DNA of 43,026 nucleotides from an uncultured Ruminiclostridium sp. (GCA_949878745.1 CATLBH010000022.1:1-43026); one strand, 5' to 3'. Positions 34,658 through 42,827 are shown, counted from the stretch's first letter. Program-made: numbers and translations. Notes: a model not told the origin generated them from the sequence alone.

Positions 34658-35064
34658 TCCTCGCCGCTTGTATTCTCGTTTTCATTTTCGGAAGTGTCGG
34701 GCTTCTTCGCGAAAATATCCTTTACCTTTGCCACTATTCCGGGAACGCCCTCTATAAGACTGTCCACGGGGCTGTCCTTTGCGCCCAGCTCAAGCATTTT
34801 AACGTCCCCGTCCCTTGTGATAACTATAAAGGCCTGGGGCTTAATGGAAATACCCGCGCCCGAGCCGCCCGCAAACACCTCCTTGGGTACGTTTGCGGGA
34901 ATGTCCGAGCCGCCCGCCACAAAACCGAAGGAAACCTTGGATACGGGTATTATAACCGTACCGTCGGGAGATTCCACGGGTTCGCCTATAATGGTGTTAA
35001 CGTCCACCAGCTCGCGAATTTTTTCCATTGATGTGCTCATAAGTCCTTCAAGATGCTGTGCCAT
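34654..35064 (-). CDS. gerW: GerW-family sporulation protein YtfJ
   Basis: A 136-aa member of the GerW/YtfJ family, which in spore formers is needed for normal L-alanine germination. The family core is visible: VNTIIGEPVESPDGTVIIPV, KVSFGFVAGGSD, GGSGAGISIKPQAFIV. A variable Glu/Asn-rich tail follows. AAAGGA precedes the ATG. It is downstream of the DUF2953 gene (ytfI-like), the conserved pairing. It is the best sign in the window that the lineage has a sporulation heritage, although non-sporulating clostridia also keep it. Confidence 0.92.
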   Translation of the reverse strand: MAQHLEGLMSTSMEKIRELVDVNTIIGEPVESPDGTVIIPVSKVSFGFVAGGSDIPANVPKEVFAGGSGAGISIKPQAFIVITRDGDVKMLELGAKDSPVDSLIEGVPGIVAKVKDIFAKKPDTSENENENTSGED

Positions 35065-35154
35065 AATTTTTTCCTTTCTTTCAGACGGTTATCCGCCCGT
35101 TTTACGTTTATTGTCGCTAATTTTCGTTTATTTGCGTTTACTTGAAAATATATT

Positions 35155-35946
35155 TTAAGCCGCCTTTTGCGGTGCGCTGCCGTCGGTCTCTTCGCTCGCG
35201 GCGGTAATATTCTTTAGTTCGCCGTAAACCGCCGCCGCGCCCCATATGCCGCTGTGCAAAAGCGTGGAAAGTCGGAGCTTTACCGTGGCTTTAGCGTAAT
35301 ATTCGCTTTTTTCCAGCGCGAAATCCGCTTTTATATCGATCTTCTCCGCTTTAAAGTTGATCATGCCGTCCAGAAACGCCGCAAGCCCGTTTACCGCCGC
35401 GCAGTGTACGCCGTAGCTGATTGCGGTTTTCGCCGCGTCCTCTCCGCCCACCGTTATGTCCGCGTAAACGCCGGTGACCCGTATTTTTTTAAAGAGCCTT
35501 TTAACATGAGGCTTTGCCTTGCCCCATATTCCGAATATAAGCTCCGGTGTTATCTTGGATTTTTTCTTTTGTTTTTTCTCCTCCGGCCGATTCCGTGTCA
35601 TATCCTTTTCCTTATTCATATCCTTTTCCGCCGAGGGTAAGGGCTGTTCCGATTCTTTTGTTTCGGGAGAATTGGTCTTTCCCGCCGCCGAAGAGCGTCG
35701 CTTTTTTTCGGCTACGTGCTTTCCCTGCTTTTTGGCCTTTTTATCCTCTCGGCGTTTTTTCTTTTCAGCCTTACGCTTTTTCTTTTTTTGCTCCCTCGGG
35801 GACAAAGGGTCTTTGGCAATGGTAAAAAACAAATATTTTATCTTGAATTTAAAAACTTGATCATATTCCAGCTCGGCGGTGATCGAAGACGCCAACAGGA
35901 CGAAAATCAAAAGGGTGATCGCCGCTATTATTATAAGCGCAGTCAA
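35155..35946 (-). CDS. DUF2953 membrane protein
   Basis: A 263-aa DUF2953 protein with an N-terminal membrane helix (LIIIAAITLLIFVLLASS) and a short beta segment, then a very basic stretch (KKKKRKAEKKKRREDKKAKK), a charged linker and a C-terminal domain ending LHSGIWGAAAVYGELKN. The start is a TTG supported by AAAGGAG 8 nt upstream. The family is the usual partner of gerW; its function is unknown. The gene follows scpB on the same strand. Confidence 0.85.
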   Translation of the reverse strand: MTALIIIAAITLLIFVLLASSITAELEYDQVFKFKIKYLFFTIAKDPLSPREQKKKKRKAEKKKRREDKKAKKQGKHVAEKKRRSSAAGKTNSPETKESEQPLPSAEKDMNKEKDMTRNRPEEKKQKKKSKITPELIFGIWGKAKPHVKRLFKKIRVTGVYADITVGGEDAAKTAISYGVHCAAVNGLAAFLDGMINFKAEKIDIKADFALEKSEYYAKATVKLRLSTLLHSGIWGAAAVYGELKNITAASEETDGSAPQKAA

Positions 35947-36041
35947 ATCAGCGTCTCCTTTCTGTGATTTCTGTTTTCGCTATCCTCGTCTTGATATCGG
36001 CTGAGTATTGCTTTTAAAACCGTGGGCTTGGCGTTTCGGCT

Positions 36042-36668
36042 CTATTCCTCTTCGCCGTCCATTTCATAAGTATCAAGCTGTCCCGCCAGTCTCTCCGCCT
36101 GTTCGTCTATCTCCCTTTGGTCGATTCCGTCCATATCGTCAAGACTCATCTGCCCCTCCTGTACGGGCAGCGGAGGCAGCTCTTCGAGACTTTTCAGTCC
36201 GAAGCACCTTAAAAACGTTTCCGTGGTGCGGTAAGCTATCGGTCTTCCCGGAAGCTCAAGCCTTCCCGCTTCCTCGATAAGCCCCTTTTCAACTAAAGTG
36301 TTGACAACTCCGGAGCTGTCTATACCTCTTATCTGCTCCACAAAGCCTTTAGTTACGGGCTGGTTATAGGCTATAACGGCAAGACATTCCAAAGCCGCCT
36401 GTGAAAGGGGCGTCTGTTTATGGGTATCCAAAGCCGATTTTACATAGGACGCCAGTTCCTCCTGGGTGGAAAGCTGAAACGCGTTACCTAATCTGATTAT
36501 CCTTAAGCCGCTTCCTATTACCGAATAACGGCGTTCAAGCTGAGCCAGTATTTTGGCGGTGGTGTCCGTATCTATTCCCGACGCCTCCGACAGCTTTTCC
36601 AGGGTTATCGGATCGCCGTAAGCGAAAAGTATCGCCTCCACTATCGCCATTCCTTCTACTATTTCCAT
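36042..36668 (-). CDS. scpB: Segregation and condensation protein B
   Basis: ScpB is a winged-helix protein that dimerises on ScpA in the SMC-ScpAB condensin and helps compact and segregate the chromosome. The 208-aa sequence has both winged-helix units: AIVEAILFAYGDPITLEKLSEASG near the start and LSQAALECLAVIAYNQPVTKGFVEQIRGIDSSGVV in the second. The C-terminal acidic tail (GQMSLDDMDG) is normal. AAAGGA lies 12 nt before the ATG. It lies 62 bp after scpA. Confidence 0.96.
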   Translation of the reverse strand: MEIVEGMAIVEAILFAYGDPITLEKLSEASGIDTDTTAKILAQLERRYSVIGSGLRIIRLGNAFQLSTQEELASYVKSALDTHKQTPLSQAALECLAVIAYNQPVTKGFVEQIRGIDSSGVVNTLVEKGLIEEAGRLELPGRPIAYRTTETFLRCFGLKSLEELPPLPVQEGQMSLDDMDGIDQREIDEQAERLAGQLDTYEMDGEEE

Positions 36669-36730
36669 TAAATCACATTTTCCTTTTTTACCTTAACCTG
36701 ATTTTCCTCTTAGAACCTGTTTTTATATTT

Positions 36731-37480
36731 TTATGAGTCCTCGTTCTCGAAACTCACTCGGTTTCTTTTAATACGCTCCGCCCTGTCCGTGGGATTGTAT
36801 TCCAACCACTCATTGTCCTCGGAAATATTCACGTATCCGTATTTGGAAAGCTCCAGGAGCGCCAGGAAGGTTGCCACCTGCTCCGAACGGTTCTGTCCCG
36901 CGTACAGGCTTCTCAGCTCTATTCCGCCGCCCTTTTTTATTTTTTTCAATACGTACAGTATTTTGGTGAATACCGTGACATAGCTTTTCGCCACGATAGG
37001 CTTCATGGACGGCGGCCGCGCGTTGAATTTGGCCATGGCCACACGATCGGTCATAGAGGCCACGGCGGCGTAAAGCTCATAAGGATCGTGATTAAGCTTA
37101 TAGGTGAAATCCGTTTCGATTTTCAAGGGGTCTCTTACGAATATCTCCGTTCCCTTCCACTTTTCCTTAAGCTTTTCCGCAATAACCTTACATAATGCGT
37201 ATTCCACCAGCGTACCCTCCAGCTCCTTTTTAAGCTGTTCCGCTTCGTGTTTTGGGAGCAGGGCGGAGGATTTTATAAGAATAAGATGAGCGGCCATTTC
37301 CATAAATTCTCCCGCTATCTCCATATTCGCTTCCTGCATTTGCTCCAGATAAAGCAAAAACTGTTCCAGAAGGACGGATATCTCTATATCTCTTATATTA
37401 AGCTTATGCTTTTGTATCAGGGTAAGCATAAGGTCGAGAGGACCCTCGAACACCCTAAGCTTAAAATTCAGTTCCTGCAT
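36731..37480 (-). CDS. scpA: Segregation and condensation protein A
   Basis: ScpA is the kleisin of the SMC-ScpAB complex; its N-terminus binds the SMC neck and its C-terminus the SMC head. The 249 aa start with the diagnostic FKLRVFEGPLDLMLTLIQKHKLNIRDIEIS and continue EFMEMAAHLILIKSSALLP. The C-terminal winged helix (VATFLALLELSKYGYVNISEDNEW) is intact. It follows the site-2 protease gene by 11 bp. Confidence 0.96.
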   Translation of the reverse strand: MQELNFKLRVFEGPLDLMLTLIQKHKLNIRDIEISVLLEQFLLYLEQMQEANMEIAGEFMEMAAHLILIKSSALLPKHEAEQLKKELEGTLVEYALCKVIAEKLKEKWKGTEIFVRDPLKIETDFTYKLNHDPYELYAAVASMTDRVAMAKFNARPPSMKPIVAKSYVTVFTKILYVLKKIKKGGGIELRSLYAGQNRSEQVATFLALLELSKYGYVNISEDNEWLEYNPTDRAERIKRNRVSFENEDS

Positions 37481-37491
37481 TTTTTATACAT

Positions 37492-38190
37492 CTACACTCC
37501 CATAAAAAATTCCACATAGCCGGTGGCGTAAGACAGCCCCTTGGATATCCATACCGAAAGAAAGCTCATGGGTATGCTGAATACCCCGAACAGGAACAAC
37601 AGCATTATAACCATCATAATGACCCTTTCGTATTTCATTATCCTGATAAAAAGCTTGGTGGGCAGGAAGGCCATAAAGAAACGCGATCCGTCAAAGGGCG
37701 GCACGGGAAGAAGATTTAATACGGCAAAATAGATGCTGACGCTCACTATCTGTACCGCTGTGTAATAAAGATACAGCTCCGCGCAGGCGTTGCCCGAGGC
37801 AATAACTTCGGTGTTTGAATAATATATAATCTTTTCCGCTATCACGGTAACATAAGCGATAAGAAGATTTGCTAGCGGCCCCGCCAAAGCTATCAGCGCC
37901 GTGGCGACGCGGGGCTTTGTCCTTGAGCAGCGAAAGGGGTTAACAGGTATCGGTTTTCCCCATCCGAAGCCGAACAGCACCACCGCCAGAGAGCCCATTA
38001 TGTCTACATGTAGAAAGGGATTAAGGGAAAGCCTTCCGCTTTTATCCGGAGTAGGATCTCCCAGCGCCTTGGCCGCCCAGCCGTGAGCGCACTCGTGCAG
38101 AGGAATTTCCACTAAGATTATTATCAAACAGACAAAGATTTCCACTACTATCATTGCGCTGTTTGCGGTTTGGTTCACAAGGTTTAACAC
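37492..38190 (-). CDS. Site-2 protease family membrane metalloprotease (M50)
   Basis: A 232-aa intramembrane zinc protease of the small M50/SpoIVFB-related group conserved before scpAB. The zinc motif HExxH is His32-Glu33..His36 (HECAH), and the third ligand is Asp167 in LNLLPVPPFDGSRF. Five or six hydrophobic segments are visible. The start is GTG with AGGCGGGG upstream. It has its own promoter (38303-38331) and a leader containing an 11-bp hairpin (ATATCCGAAAA pairing at 38225-38270). Substrate unknown; family members cleave membrane-bound regulators. Confidence 0.92.
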   Translation of the reverse strand: MLNLVNQTANSAMIVVEIFVCLIIILVEIPLHECAHGWAAKALGDPTPDKSGRLSLNPFLHVDIMGSLAVVLFGFGWGKPIPVNPFRCSRTKPRVATALIALAGPLANLLIAYVTVIAEKIIYYSNTEVIASGNACAELYLYYTAVQIVSVSIYFAVLNLLPVPPFDGSRFFMAFLPTKLFIRIMKYERVIMMVIMLLFLFGVFSIPMSFLSVWISKGLSYATGYVEFFMGV

Positions 38191-38224
38191 AAGCCCCGCC
38201 TTTCCGCTTCTATCGCACCGACGG

Positions 38225-38270
38225 ATATCCGAAAAGCCCCAATTTATACAATCGCTTGGTTTTCGGATAT
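38225..38270 (-). promoter_or_regulatory. Leader hairpin of the site-2 protease operon
   Basis: ATATCCGAAAA (38225-38235) and TTTTCGGATAT (38260-38270) pair perfectly over 11 bp in the predicted mRNA leader, with a 24-nt loop. No known riboswitch consensus is recognised, and no T run follows, so it is not an ordinary terminator. Confidence 0.4.
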
Positions 38271-38302
38271 GCCCTTAGCTTCTCAAAACAAGTTATTTTT
38301 TT

Positions 38303-38331
38303 ATTATACAACATTTTGGAATAAATTTCAA
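38303..38331 (-). promoter_or_regulatory. Promoter of the site-2 protease-scpAB operon
   Basis: On the minus strand TTGAAA (38326-38331), a 17-bp spacer and TATAAT (38303-38308). The predicted leader is about 105 nt. Confidence 0.75.
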
Positions 38332-38404
38332 GTGGTTATGTTTTTTCTCCCTTTTATCTTTCGTGTTGATGAAAGTCCGGTTTTTTTAGTTTTTCGTCAG
38401 AATA

Positions 38405-38721
38405 AGAAACTGTTCCAATAGGAATGGTGTGCGGATTTTCGAGCAAATTTTGTTGATGACAAGGCAAAAATCCGCAGACGTGCAGCTTACGCAATAAGCC
38501 CGTCAAGAATTTTTAACGCACGATGTGTTATACCAATCCCTTTTTAAACTGACGTAATACCCACAGTTTAATACTAATCCAACAGTTTAAAGAGGGATTA
38601 GTATTAGTCATTTGCCCAAAGTCGGCGCAAGGATGCGCCGACTTTGGGCAAATGACAAAACGCAAGTAAGCGGCAGAATATGCCGAAAAGACGTGCGCCT
38701 ATTCCTATTGGAACAGTTTCT
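38405..38721. mobile_element. MITE-like element with perfect terminal inverted repeats
   Basis: The first 21 bp (from AGAAACTGTTCC) and last 21 bp (to GGAACAGTTTCT) are exact inverted repeats. The 317-bp body has no open frame of note. Inside it lie a TACTAATCC-type hairpin related to the bipartite family (about 38551-38607) and a perfect 22-bp hairpin stem (GTCATTTGCCCAAAG.., 38607-38656). No clear target-site duplication is seen. A diverged relative of its left end is at 27845-27920. Confidence 0.75.
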
Positions 38722-38776
38722 AACTATGCGCGCAATTATTTGCAACGGATAACTGCCCGATAAAATGGAAGTTGTA

Positions 38777-39247
38777 TCAATCTTTTTTATAAAATACCAA
38801 CGTCATTTTTTCGTTTATTATTTTAGACTCTCCTGTTTGATAATAGCCCATTTTCTCATATAAATGACAGTTACCTTTTTCCTCCAATACGGTATCCAAT
38901 TCCCAATCCGAACATCCATGTTTTTCTTCTGCTAATTTTATTGCCCTTTGTGCCAAGCCTCTATTTCTGTACTCCGGCATTACAAAAACAGGTGATATGC
39001 GCTTAGCTCTACCATATTCATGTTTATCAACAACCCTTATAGCGCCTACCGCTACATTATCTTCCAGGATAAAATAGTAATAAGTAAATGTTTGATTTAG
39101 TCTCCTAATTATCTTGTCTATAGGCTCTGTTGCAGGATTAGTTTCCGTATCTTGATACTTGTCATATAATTCCCGAAAAGCTGTTATTTGCATCTTCCAC
39201 AACTTTTCCGCCGCTTCACAGCTTATTCTCTCCAGGCTTACTTCCAT
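38777..39247 (-). CDS. GNAT-family N-acetyltransferase
   Basis: A 156-aa single-domain GNAT enzyme, transferring an acetyl group from acetyl-CoA to an unknown amine. Motif D is in DNVAVGAIRVVDK; motif A is RISPVFVMPEYRNRGLAQRAIKLAEE (R-x-x-G-x-A acetyl-CoA loop); motif B is NCHLYEKMGYYQTGE. GAGGAG precedes the ATG. It is more AT-rich than the core genes around it, as is its neighbour, suggesting recent acquisition. No operon partner is obvious. Confidence 0.88.
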   Translation of the reverse strand: MEVSLERISCEAAEKLWKMQITAFRELYDKYQDTETNPATEPIDKIIRRLNQTFTYYYFILEDNVAVGAIRVVDKHEYGRAKRISPVFVMPEYRNRGLAQRAIKLAEEKHGCSDWELDTVLEEKGNCHLYEKMGYYQTGESKIINEKMTLVFYKKD

Positions 39248-39395
39248 AATTTTCTCCTCACAAATAAAGATTTATCGCTCTGATTATATAATAATATGTA
39301 TTTTTCGGCTTCAACCTATGATTCGTCAAATTGCCAGAGTTCTGGGCCGGCAACACGAAAGGCAAAAGGGACTGTTTTTTTCCGTTTTGTCAAAA

Positions 39396-39980
39396 TTATA
39401 ATATCTCAACAAAATGATTTTCGGATTCAATCCAATATTTTTTATAGATAAAATCTGTATTCTCGCCAAAGTTTAGCTGATACATTCTGAATACAACCTT
39501 AAAATCTTTCGGCTGCCACTGTTCTTCATAGGAATAGCAGTATTTCATTCCTACCTTTTTCATAACATTACCGCTTCTCGGATTGTTTTTATCATGCGTT
39601 GCCGTAATATATGGCAGCCCGTCTTTTTTTACTTGTTCCGTCACAGCTTTTCCCGCTTCCGTAACAATCCCTTTGTGCCAAAATTCCTTACGCAGCCCAT
39701 AACCAAAATCGTGGTGTTCTTCCATACTGACATTGATGTAGCCTATCGGAAAATTATTTTCCCTCAAACAAATAGCATACTCATACCCTCGGAGCTGCGC
39801 ATATTTTGAAGCATATCTTTCCTCATAAAAATTCCTTGTTTCCTCTATATTTTTCATAGGATACCATGGTAAAAATTTATTAGCTTCTTTATCTTTGAGA
39901 ATAAGGAAAAGAGCTTCCGTATCTTTTTCCGTAAACCTTCTTAAAATCAAGCGTTCTGTTTCCAATGCAGGCGTATTCAT
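39396..39980 (-). CDS. GNAT-family N-acetyltransferase (RimJ/RimL type)
   Basis: A 194-aa GNAT acetyltransferase of the RimJ/RimL subgroup that acetylates protein N-termini or small amines. It begins with the subgroup signature ALETERLILRRFTEKD. The acetyl-CoA motif is YGLRKEFWHKGIVTEAGKAV, followed by ATHDKNNPRSGNVMKKVGMKY, also typical. A GAGAGAGG run lies just before the ATG. The AT-rich codon use resembles the other GNAT gene. Substrate unknown. Confidence 0.88.
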   Translation of the reverse strand: MNTPALETERLILRRFTEKDTEALFLILKDKEANKFLPWYPMKNIEETRNFYEERYASKYAQLRGYEYAICLRENNFPIGYINVSMEEHHDFGYGLRKEFWHKGIVTEAGKAVTEQVKKDGLPYITATHDKNNPRSGNVMKKVGMKYCYSYEEQWQPKDFKVVFRMYQLNFGENTDFIYKKYWIESENHFVEIL

Positions 39981-40019
39981 CCTCTCTCCCCTCTCAATTT
40001 CCCTTTGTGGGCTTAAAAA

Positions 40020-40817
40020 TTATTTAACCCCGATTCTCATTCGGTAACAAAAATCAATATTAAAGCTTTGATCGGAATAAAGGGATTTGATTGTATCGGC
40101 AAATTCTTTTATATCCTTTTCTATCATTTCCGGAAAGCGCTTTAAAACAGCCTGAAGACTTCCCTGACTCATAATGAGTCCGATAAAACGCTCGGCTGTG
40201 CAATTTTCTCTGTTGGAAAACAGAAGTTCCCGTGAATATCTGAAATAACCGCTGTCGCGTATATTGCTCAAATGATTGTCTTTGCTGTATCTCATAAAGG
40301 TGCCGCTTATTTCCTCGACGTTTTTTTCAATATCGGAAATTTTATTGTAAAGCTTCATATACGCCTTTTCGGTCTGCCAAAGGGTTACCGGCGGCCAATC
40401 GCAGTCTATTGCGGCAAAAACGCCGACTGATTTTAAAATTCTGTTAATTTCCCTTAATGTTGCCGTGGGTTCCATCCAGTGAAAGGATTGTGAGCAAACG
40501 GCAACATCGGCGCAATTATCGGGAAGAGTTGTGTTATCGGCATAAGCCTGTAAAAATTTTACGTTTCCGCCGCTTTTGCCGCGGGCAATTGAGATCATAT
40601 CTTCGCTCGGTTCAATACCTATCACGTTTTCCGCCGCCGATTTCCAAACTATGGTGGAAAGACCCGTTCCACAGCCTAAATCAACGACGGTTTCCGGTTT
40701 TTTGCCGAGGTAATTTGATATTATTCCGATGGGATACTCCGGCACCGATGGACGCGATTTTTCATATATGTCCGCAAAGCCCATAAACCGTTCCGCGTTC
40801 TTTTCTTTATTTTCCAT
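40020..40817 (-). CDS. Class I SAM-dependent methyltransferase
   Basis: A 265-aa methyltransferase of the UbiE/methyltransf_11-like group. Motif I VVDLGCGTGLSTIVWKSAAENVIGIEPS (about 40-67) and the post-motif CADVAVCSQSFHWMEP (about 104-119) are clear. It begins with the common FMGFADIYEKSRPSVPEYP. An AGGAAGG ribosome site precedes the ATG. Its C-terminal half is helical and unassigned. It is divergent from the dCMP deaminase gene. The substrate is not determinable. Confidence 0.87.
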   Translation of the reverse strand: MENKEKNAERFMGFADIYEKSRPSVPEYPIGIISNYLGKKPETVVDLGCGTGLSTIVWKSAAENVIGIEPSEDMISIARGKSGGNVKFLQAYADNTTLPDNCADVAVCSQSFHWMEPTATLREINRILKSVGVFAAIDCDWPPVTLWQTEKAYMKLYNKISDIEKNVEEISGTFMRYSKDNHLSNIRDSGYFRYSRELLFSNRENCTAERFIGLIMSQGSLQAVLKRFPEMIEKDIKEFADTIKSLYSDQSFNIDFCYRMRIGVK

Positions 40818-40954
40818 TATTTATGTATACCTTCCTGCAATGTTTTTCAAAGTTTTTCCTGCTCTATTACTATTATATCACCTTTGTCAATAGGACACAG
40901 AAAAATTTGTATTTCAAAATTGTTTTGTATTACATAAATTAAAATTTTTTTCTC

Positions 40955-40983
40955 TTGACAGCCTACTCAATATATGTTAAAAT
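40955..40983 (+). promoter_or_regulatory. Promoter of the dCMP deaminase gene
   Basis: TTGACA (40955-40960), a 17-bp spacer and TAAAAT (40978-40983). The leader of about 110 nt contains a GACGC..GCGTC inverted repeat (about 41028-41055). Confidence 0.8.
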
Positions 40984-41098
40984 AATTTTGAAAAATACAA
41001 TAAACAAGCGTTCGGATTCAACAAACCGACGCCCGGCGGAAGCCCGAAAAGCGTCCCCCAAAAAAACAGTCTTAAAAACAGGAAAGGAACGGAAAAAG

Positions 41099-41578
41099 AT
41101 GAAACGTCAGGACTATATTTCATGGGAAGAATACTTTATGGGGATAGCCCTTCTCTCCGCGCAAAGAAGCAAGGACAGCTCAACTCAGGTAGGCGCATGC
41201 ATAGTCAGCCGCGATAAAAAAATTATTTCGGTGGGTTATAACGGAATGCCTATCGGGTGCAACGACGACGATATGCCCTGGGAAAGGGAAGGCGAAATGC
41301 TTGACACAAAATATGCCTTTGTGTGTCATGCGGAGTTGAACGCCATTCTTAACAACAACGGCGGCTCTTTAAAAGGCACCACTGTTTACACGACTCTTTT
41401 CCCCTGCAACGAATGCACGAAAGCCATTATACAGTGTGGGATCAGAGAGGTTGTCTATTTGGAAGACAAATACAGCGATACGGACAGCATAAGAGCTTCA
41501 AAGAAAATGATGGATATGGCCGGCGTAACTTACAGAAAATACATATCGGGAGAAAAGGAAGTCGCTTTGAGTCTTTAA
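41099..41578 (+). CDS. dCMP deaminase (ComEB-like cytidine/deoxycytidylate deaminase)
   Basis: Deoxycytidylate deaminase converts dCMP to dUMP, supplying thymidylate synthesis. The 159-aa zinc enzyme shows His77-Ala-Glu79 (CHAE) and Pro-Cys103-x-x-Cys106 (PCNEC), with the substrate segments SSTQVGACIV and GYNGMPIGCND. ATG 41099 is chosen because AAAGGA lies 10 nt before it. A longer reading from 40955 would start inside the -35 box and is rejected. The gene is followed by a strong terminator. Confidence 0.93.
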   Translation: MKRQDYISWEEYFMGIALLSAQRSKDSSTQVGACIVSRDKKIISVGYNGMPIGCNDDDMPWEREGEMLDTKYAFVCHAELNAILNNNGGSLKGTTVYTTLFPCNECTKAIIQCGIREVVYLEDKYSDTDSIRASKKMMDMAGVTYRKYISGEKEVALSL

Positions 41579-41593
41579 TATTATGTATACATT

Positions 41594-41632
41594 AAACAGC
41601 CCGCCGAAAACAAATGCGGCGGGCTGTTTTTC
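41594..41632 (+). terminator. Bidirectional terminator between dCMP deaminase and DUF378 genes
   Basis: AAACAGCCCGCCG (41594-41606) and CGGCGGGCTGTTT (41617-41629) form a perfect 13-bp stem with T-rich flanks on both strands. It serves the two convergent genes. Confidence 0.9.
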
Positions 41633-41636
41633 AGGA

Positions 41637-41867
41637 TCAATAACGGTTTTCTCTTACGTCGCGTTCATCTCCGATAAGCTCGTTTTTGCGGAAAAACAGT
41701 GAAATACACCATACCGCCGCCAGAGCCACTATTATATAGAGAATGCGGCTTATGACGCTGTCGTTTCCGCCAAATGCCCACGCTATCAGGTCAAAACGGA
41801 AAATTCCCACTAAGCCCCAGTTAAGGCCGCCTATGAGAAGGATCCAGAGAGCGATTTTATCCATCAT
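41637..41867 (-). CDS. DUF378 small membrane protein (YuzA-like)
   Basis: A 76-aa membrane protein of the DUF378 family. Two hydrophobic segments, ALWILLIGGLNWGLVGIF and ILYIIVALAAVWCISLFF, flank a short FDLIAWAFGG loop; the GGLNWGLVG motif is diagnostic. A polar C-terminal tail follows (DERDVRENRY). AAAGGA lies 13 nt before the ATG-ATG start. The function of the family is unknown. Confidence 0.9.
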   Translation of the reverse strand: MMDKIALWILLIGGLNWGLVGIFRFDLIAWAFGGNDSVISRILYIIVALAAVWCISLFFRKNELIGDERDVRENRY

Positions 41868-42082
41868 TTTTTATCATTCCTTTCTTTTTAAATCCGAATT
41901 TATTGAGGTGCCCTACTGTTCTTTAATTATTTGGGTCGGGTTATTTAAATGTTTTTTAATTAAAGAACAGTTTTAGTCATATTATTTGCAGGACAGCCGG
42001 CAATATTCTTTGTGCAAAAACTTCAATTTTATTTACATAATTTGTAAATTATTACAAATTAATAAAAAATTTAAAAAACGTA
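41868..42082. repeat. AT-rich gap with a 15-bp perfect inverted repeat
   Basis: No gene is supported. ACTGTTCTTTAATTA (41915-41929) and TAATTAAAGAACAGT (41957-41971) are perfect inverted repeats with a 27-nt loop. The remainder is AT-rich sequence leading to the tRNA promoter. Confidence 0.55.
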
Positions 42083-42111
42083 TTGACAAATCGTATCGGA
42101 TGATGTATAAT
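42083..42111 (+). promoter_or_regulatory. Promoter of the tRNA cluster
   Basis: TTGACA (42083-42088), a 17-bp spacer and TATAAT (42106-42111) form a perfect-consensus promoter, 13 bp upstream of tRNA-Val. Confidence 0.92.
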
Positions 42112-42124
42112 AAATAACGTTGTC

Positions 42125-42200
42125 GGGAGCTTAGCTCAGCTGGGAGAGCATCTGCCTTACAAGCAGAGGGTCACAGGTTCGAGCCCTGTAGCTCCCACCA
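42125..42200 (+). tRNA. tRNA-Val (anticodon TAC)
   Basis: A 76-nt cloverleaf with acceptor GGGAGCT/AGCTCCC, anticodon loop CTTACAA (TAC) and T-loop GGTTCGAGCC; the 3' CCA is encoded. First gene of the cluster. Confidence 0.97.
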
Positions 42201-42203
42201 ATT

Positions 42204-42280
42204 GGTCCGGTAGTTCAGTTGGTTAGAACGCTAGCCTGTCACGCTAGAGGTCGTGGGTTCGAATCCCATCCGGATCGCCA
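42204..42280 (+). tRNA. tRNA-Asp (anticodon GTC)
   Basis: A 77-nt cloverleaf with acceptor GGTCCGG/CCGGATC (one G-U pair), anticodon loop CTGTCAC (GTC), discriminator G and encoded CCA. Confidence 0.97.
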
Positions 42281-42368
42281 ACGGCGTGACACTGAACCGT
42301 AAATTTCCCAATAAAAAGGTGAATCCGAAGAGCCGTACAATTGAACACATTGATTTTCTGTGTAATAC

Positions 42369-42444
<76 letters not shown>

Positions 42445-42468
42445 GAGAGATTGAAAAATCTCTTTACT

Positions 42469-42544
42469 GCGGATTTAGCTCATCTGGTAGAGCGCCACCT
42501 TGCCAAGGTGGAGGTAGCGAGTTCGAGCCTCGTAATCCGCTCCA
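42469..42544 (+). tRNA. tRNA-Gly (anticodon GCC)
   Basis: A 76-nt cloverleaf with acceptor GCGGATT/AATCCGC, anticodon loop TTGCCAA (GCC), discriminator T and encoded CCA. Confidence 0.97.
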
Positions 42545-42550
42545 CAATTT

Positions 42551-42576
42551 ACGCTCCCTTGGGGAGCGTATTTTTA
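42551..42576 (+). terminator. Terminator-like hairpin inside the tRNA cluster
   Basis: ACGCTCCC (42551-42558) and GGGAGCGT (42562-42569) form an 8-bp stem, followed by ATTTTTAA. It lies between tRNA-Gly and tRNA-Ala, where no new promoter is seen. Confidence 0.6.
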
Positions 42577-42585
42577 AGTTAACCC

Positions 42586-42661
42586 GGGCTTGTAGCTCAG
42601 CTGGGAGAGCGCTGCGTTCGCAACGCAGAGGTCGAGGGTTCGAGCCCCTTCAGGTCCACCA
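42586..42661 (+). tRNA. tRNA-Ala (anticodon CGC)
   Basis: A 76-nt cloverleaf with acceptor GGGCTTG/CAGGTCC, which contains the G3-U70 pair that marks alanine tRNA. The anticodon loop is TTCGCAA (CGC, reading GCG), and CCA is encoded. Confidence 0.95.
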
Positions 42662-42666
42662 CATTG

Positions 42667-42701
42667 AAACCGCTTAAACAAAGGCCTTAAGCGGTTTTTC
42701 T
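42667..42701 (+). terminator. Terminator of the tRNA cluster
   Basis: AAACCGCTTAA (42667-42677) and TTAAGCGGTTT (42687-42697) pair perfectly, followed by TTC. Confidence 0.85.
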
Positions 42702-42783
42702 TATGTTTGCAATTCAATGAAAAAAGGTTAAAATCGGTTAAAAAATTGTAAAAATGGGGGCAGTTATGGGGGTAGTAAAAAAT

Positions 42784-42823
42784 AAAAACAGCCTTGCTTC
42801 GATTACGAAACAAGGCTGTTTTT
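42784..42823 (-). terminator. Terminator of the SH3-domain gene
   Basis: AAAAACAGCCTTG (42784-42796) and CAAGGCTGTTTTT (42811-42823) pair perfectly, with an inner TTCG..CGAA stem. T runs are present on both strands. It lies directly after the stop codon of the minus-strand partial gene. Confidence 0.85.
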
Positions 42824-42827
42824 CATG

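Noticed and set aside
40955-41098. 48-residue N-terminal extension of dCMP deaminase
   Set aside because: It would start inside the promoter -35 box and reads as low-complexity leader; ATG 41099 has a ribosome site and gives the family start.
42574-42813. Minus-strand 79-aa frame containing GGPEGARTLDLCVANAA
   Set aside because: This is the well-known spurious translation of the strand opposite tRNA genes; it overlaps tRNA-Ala and two terminators.
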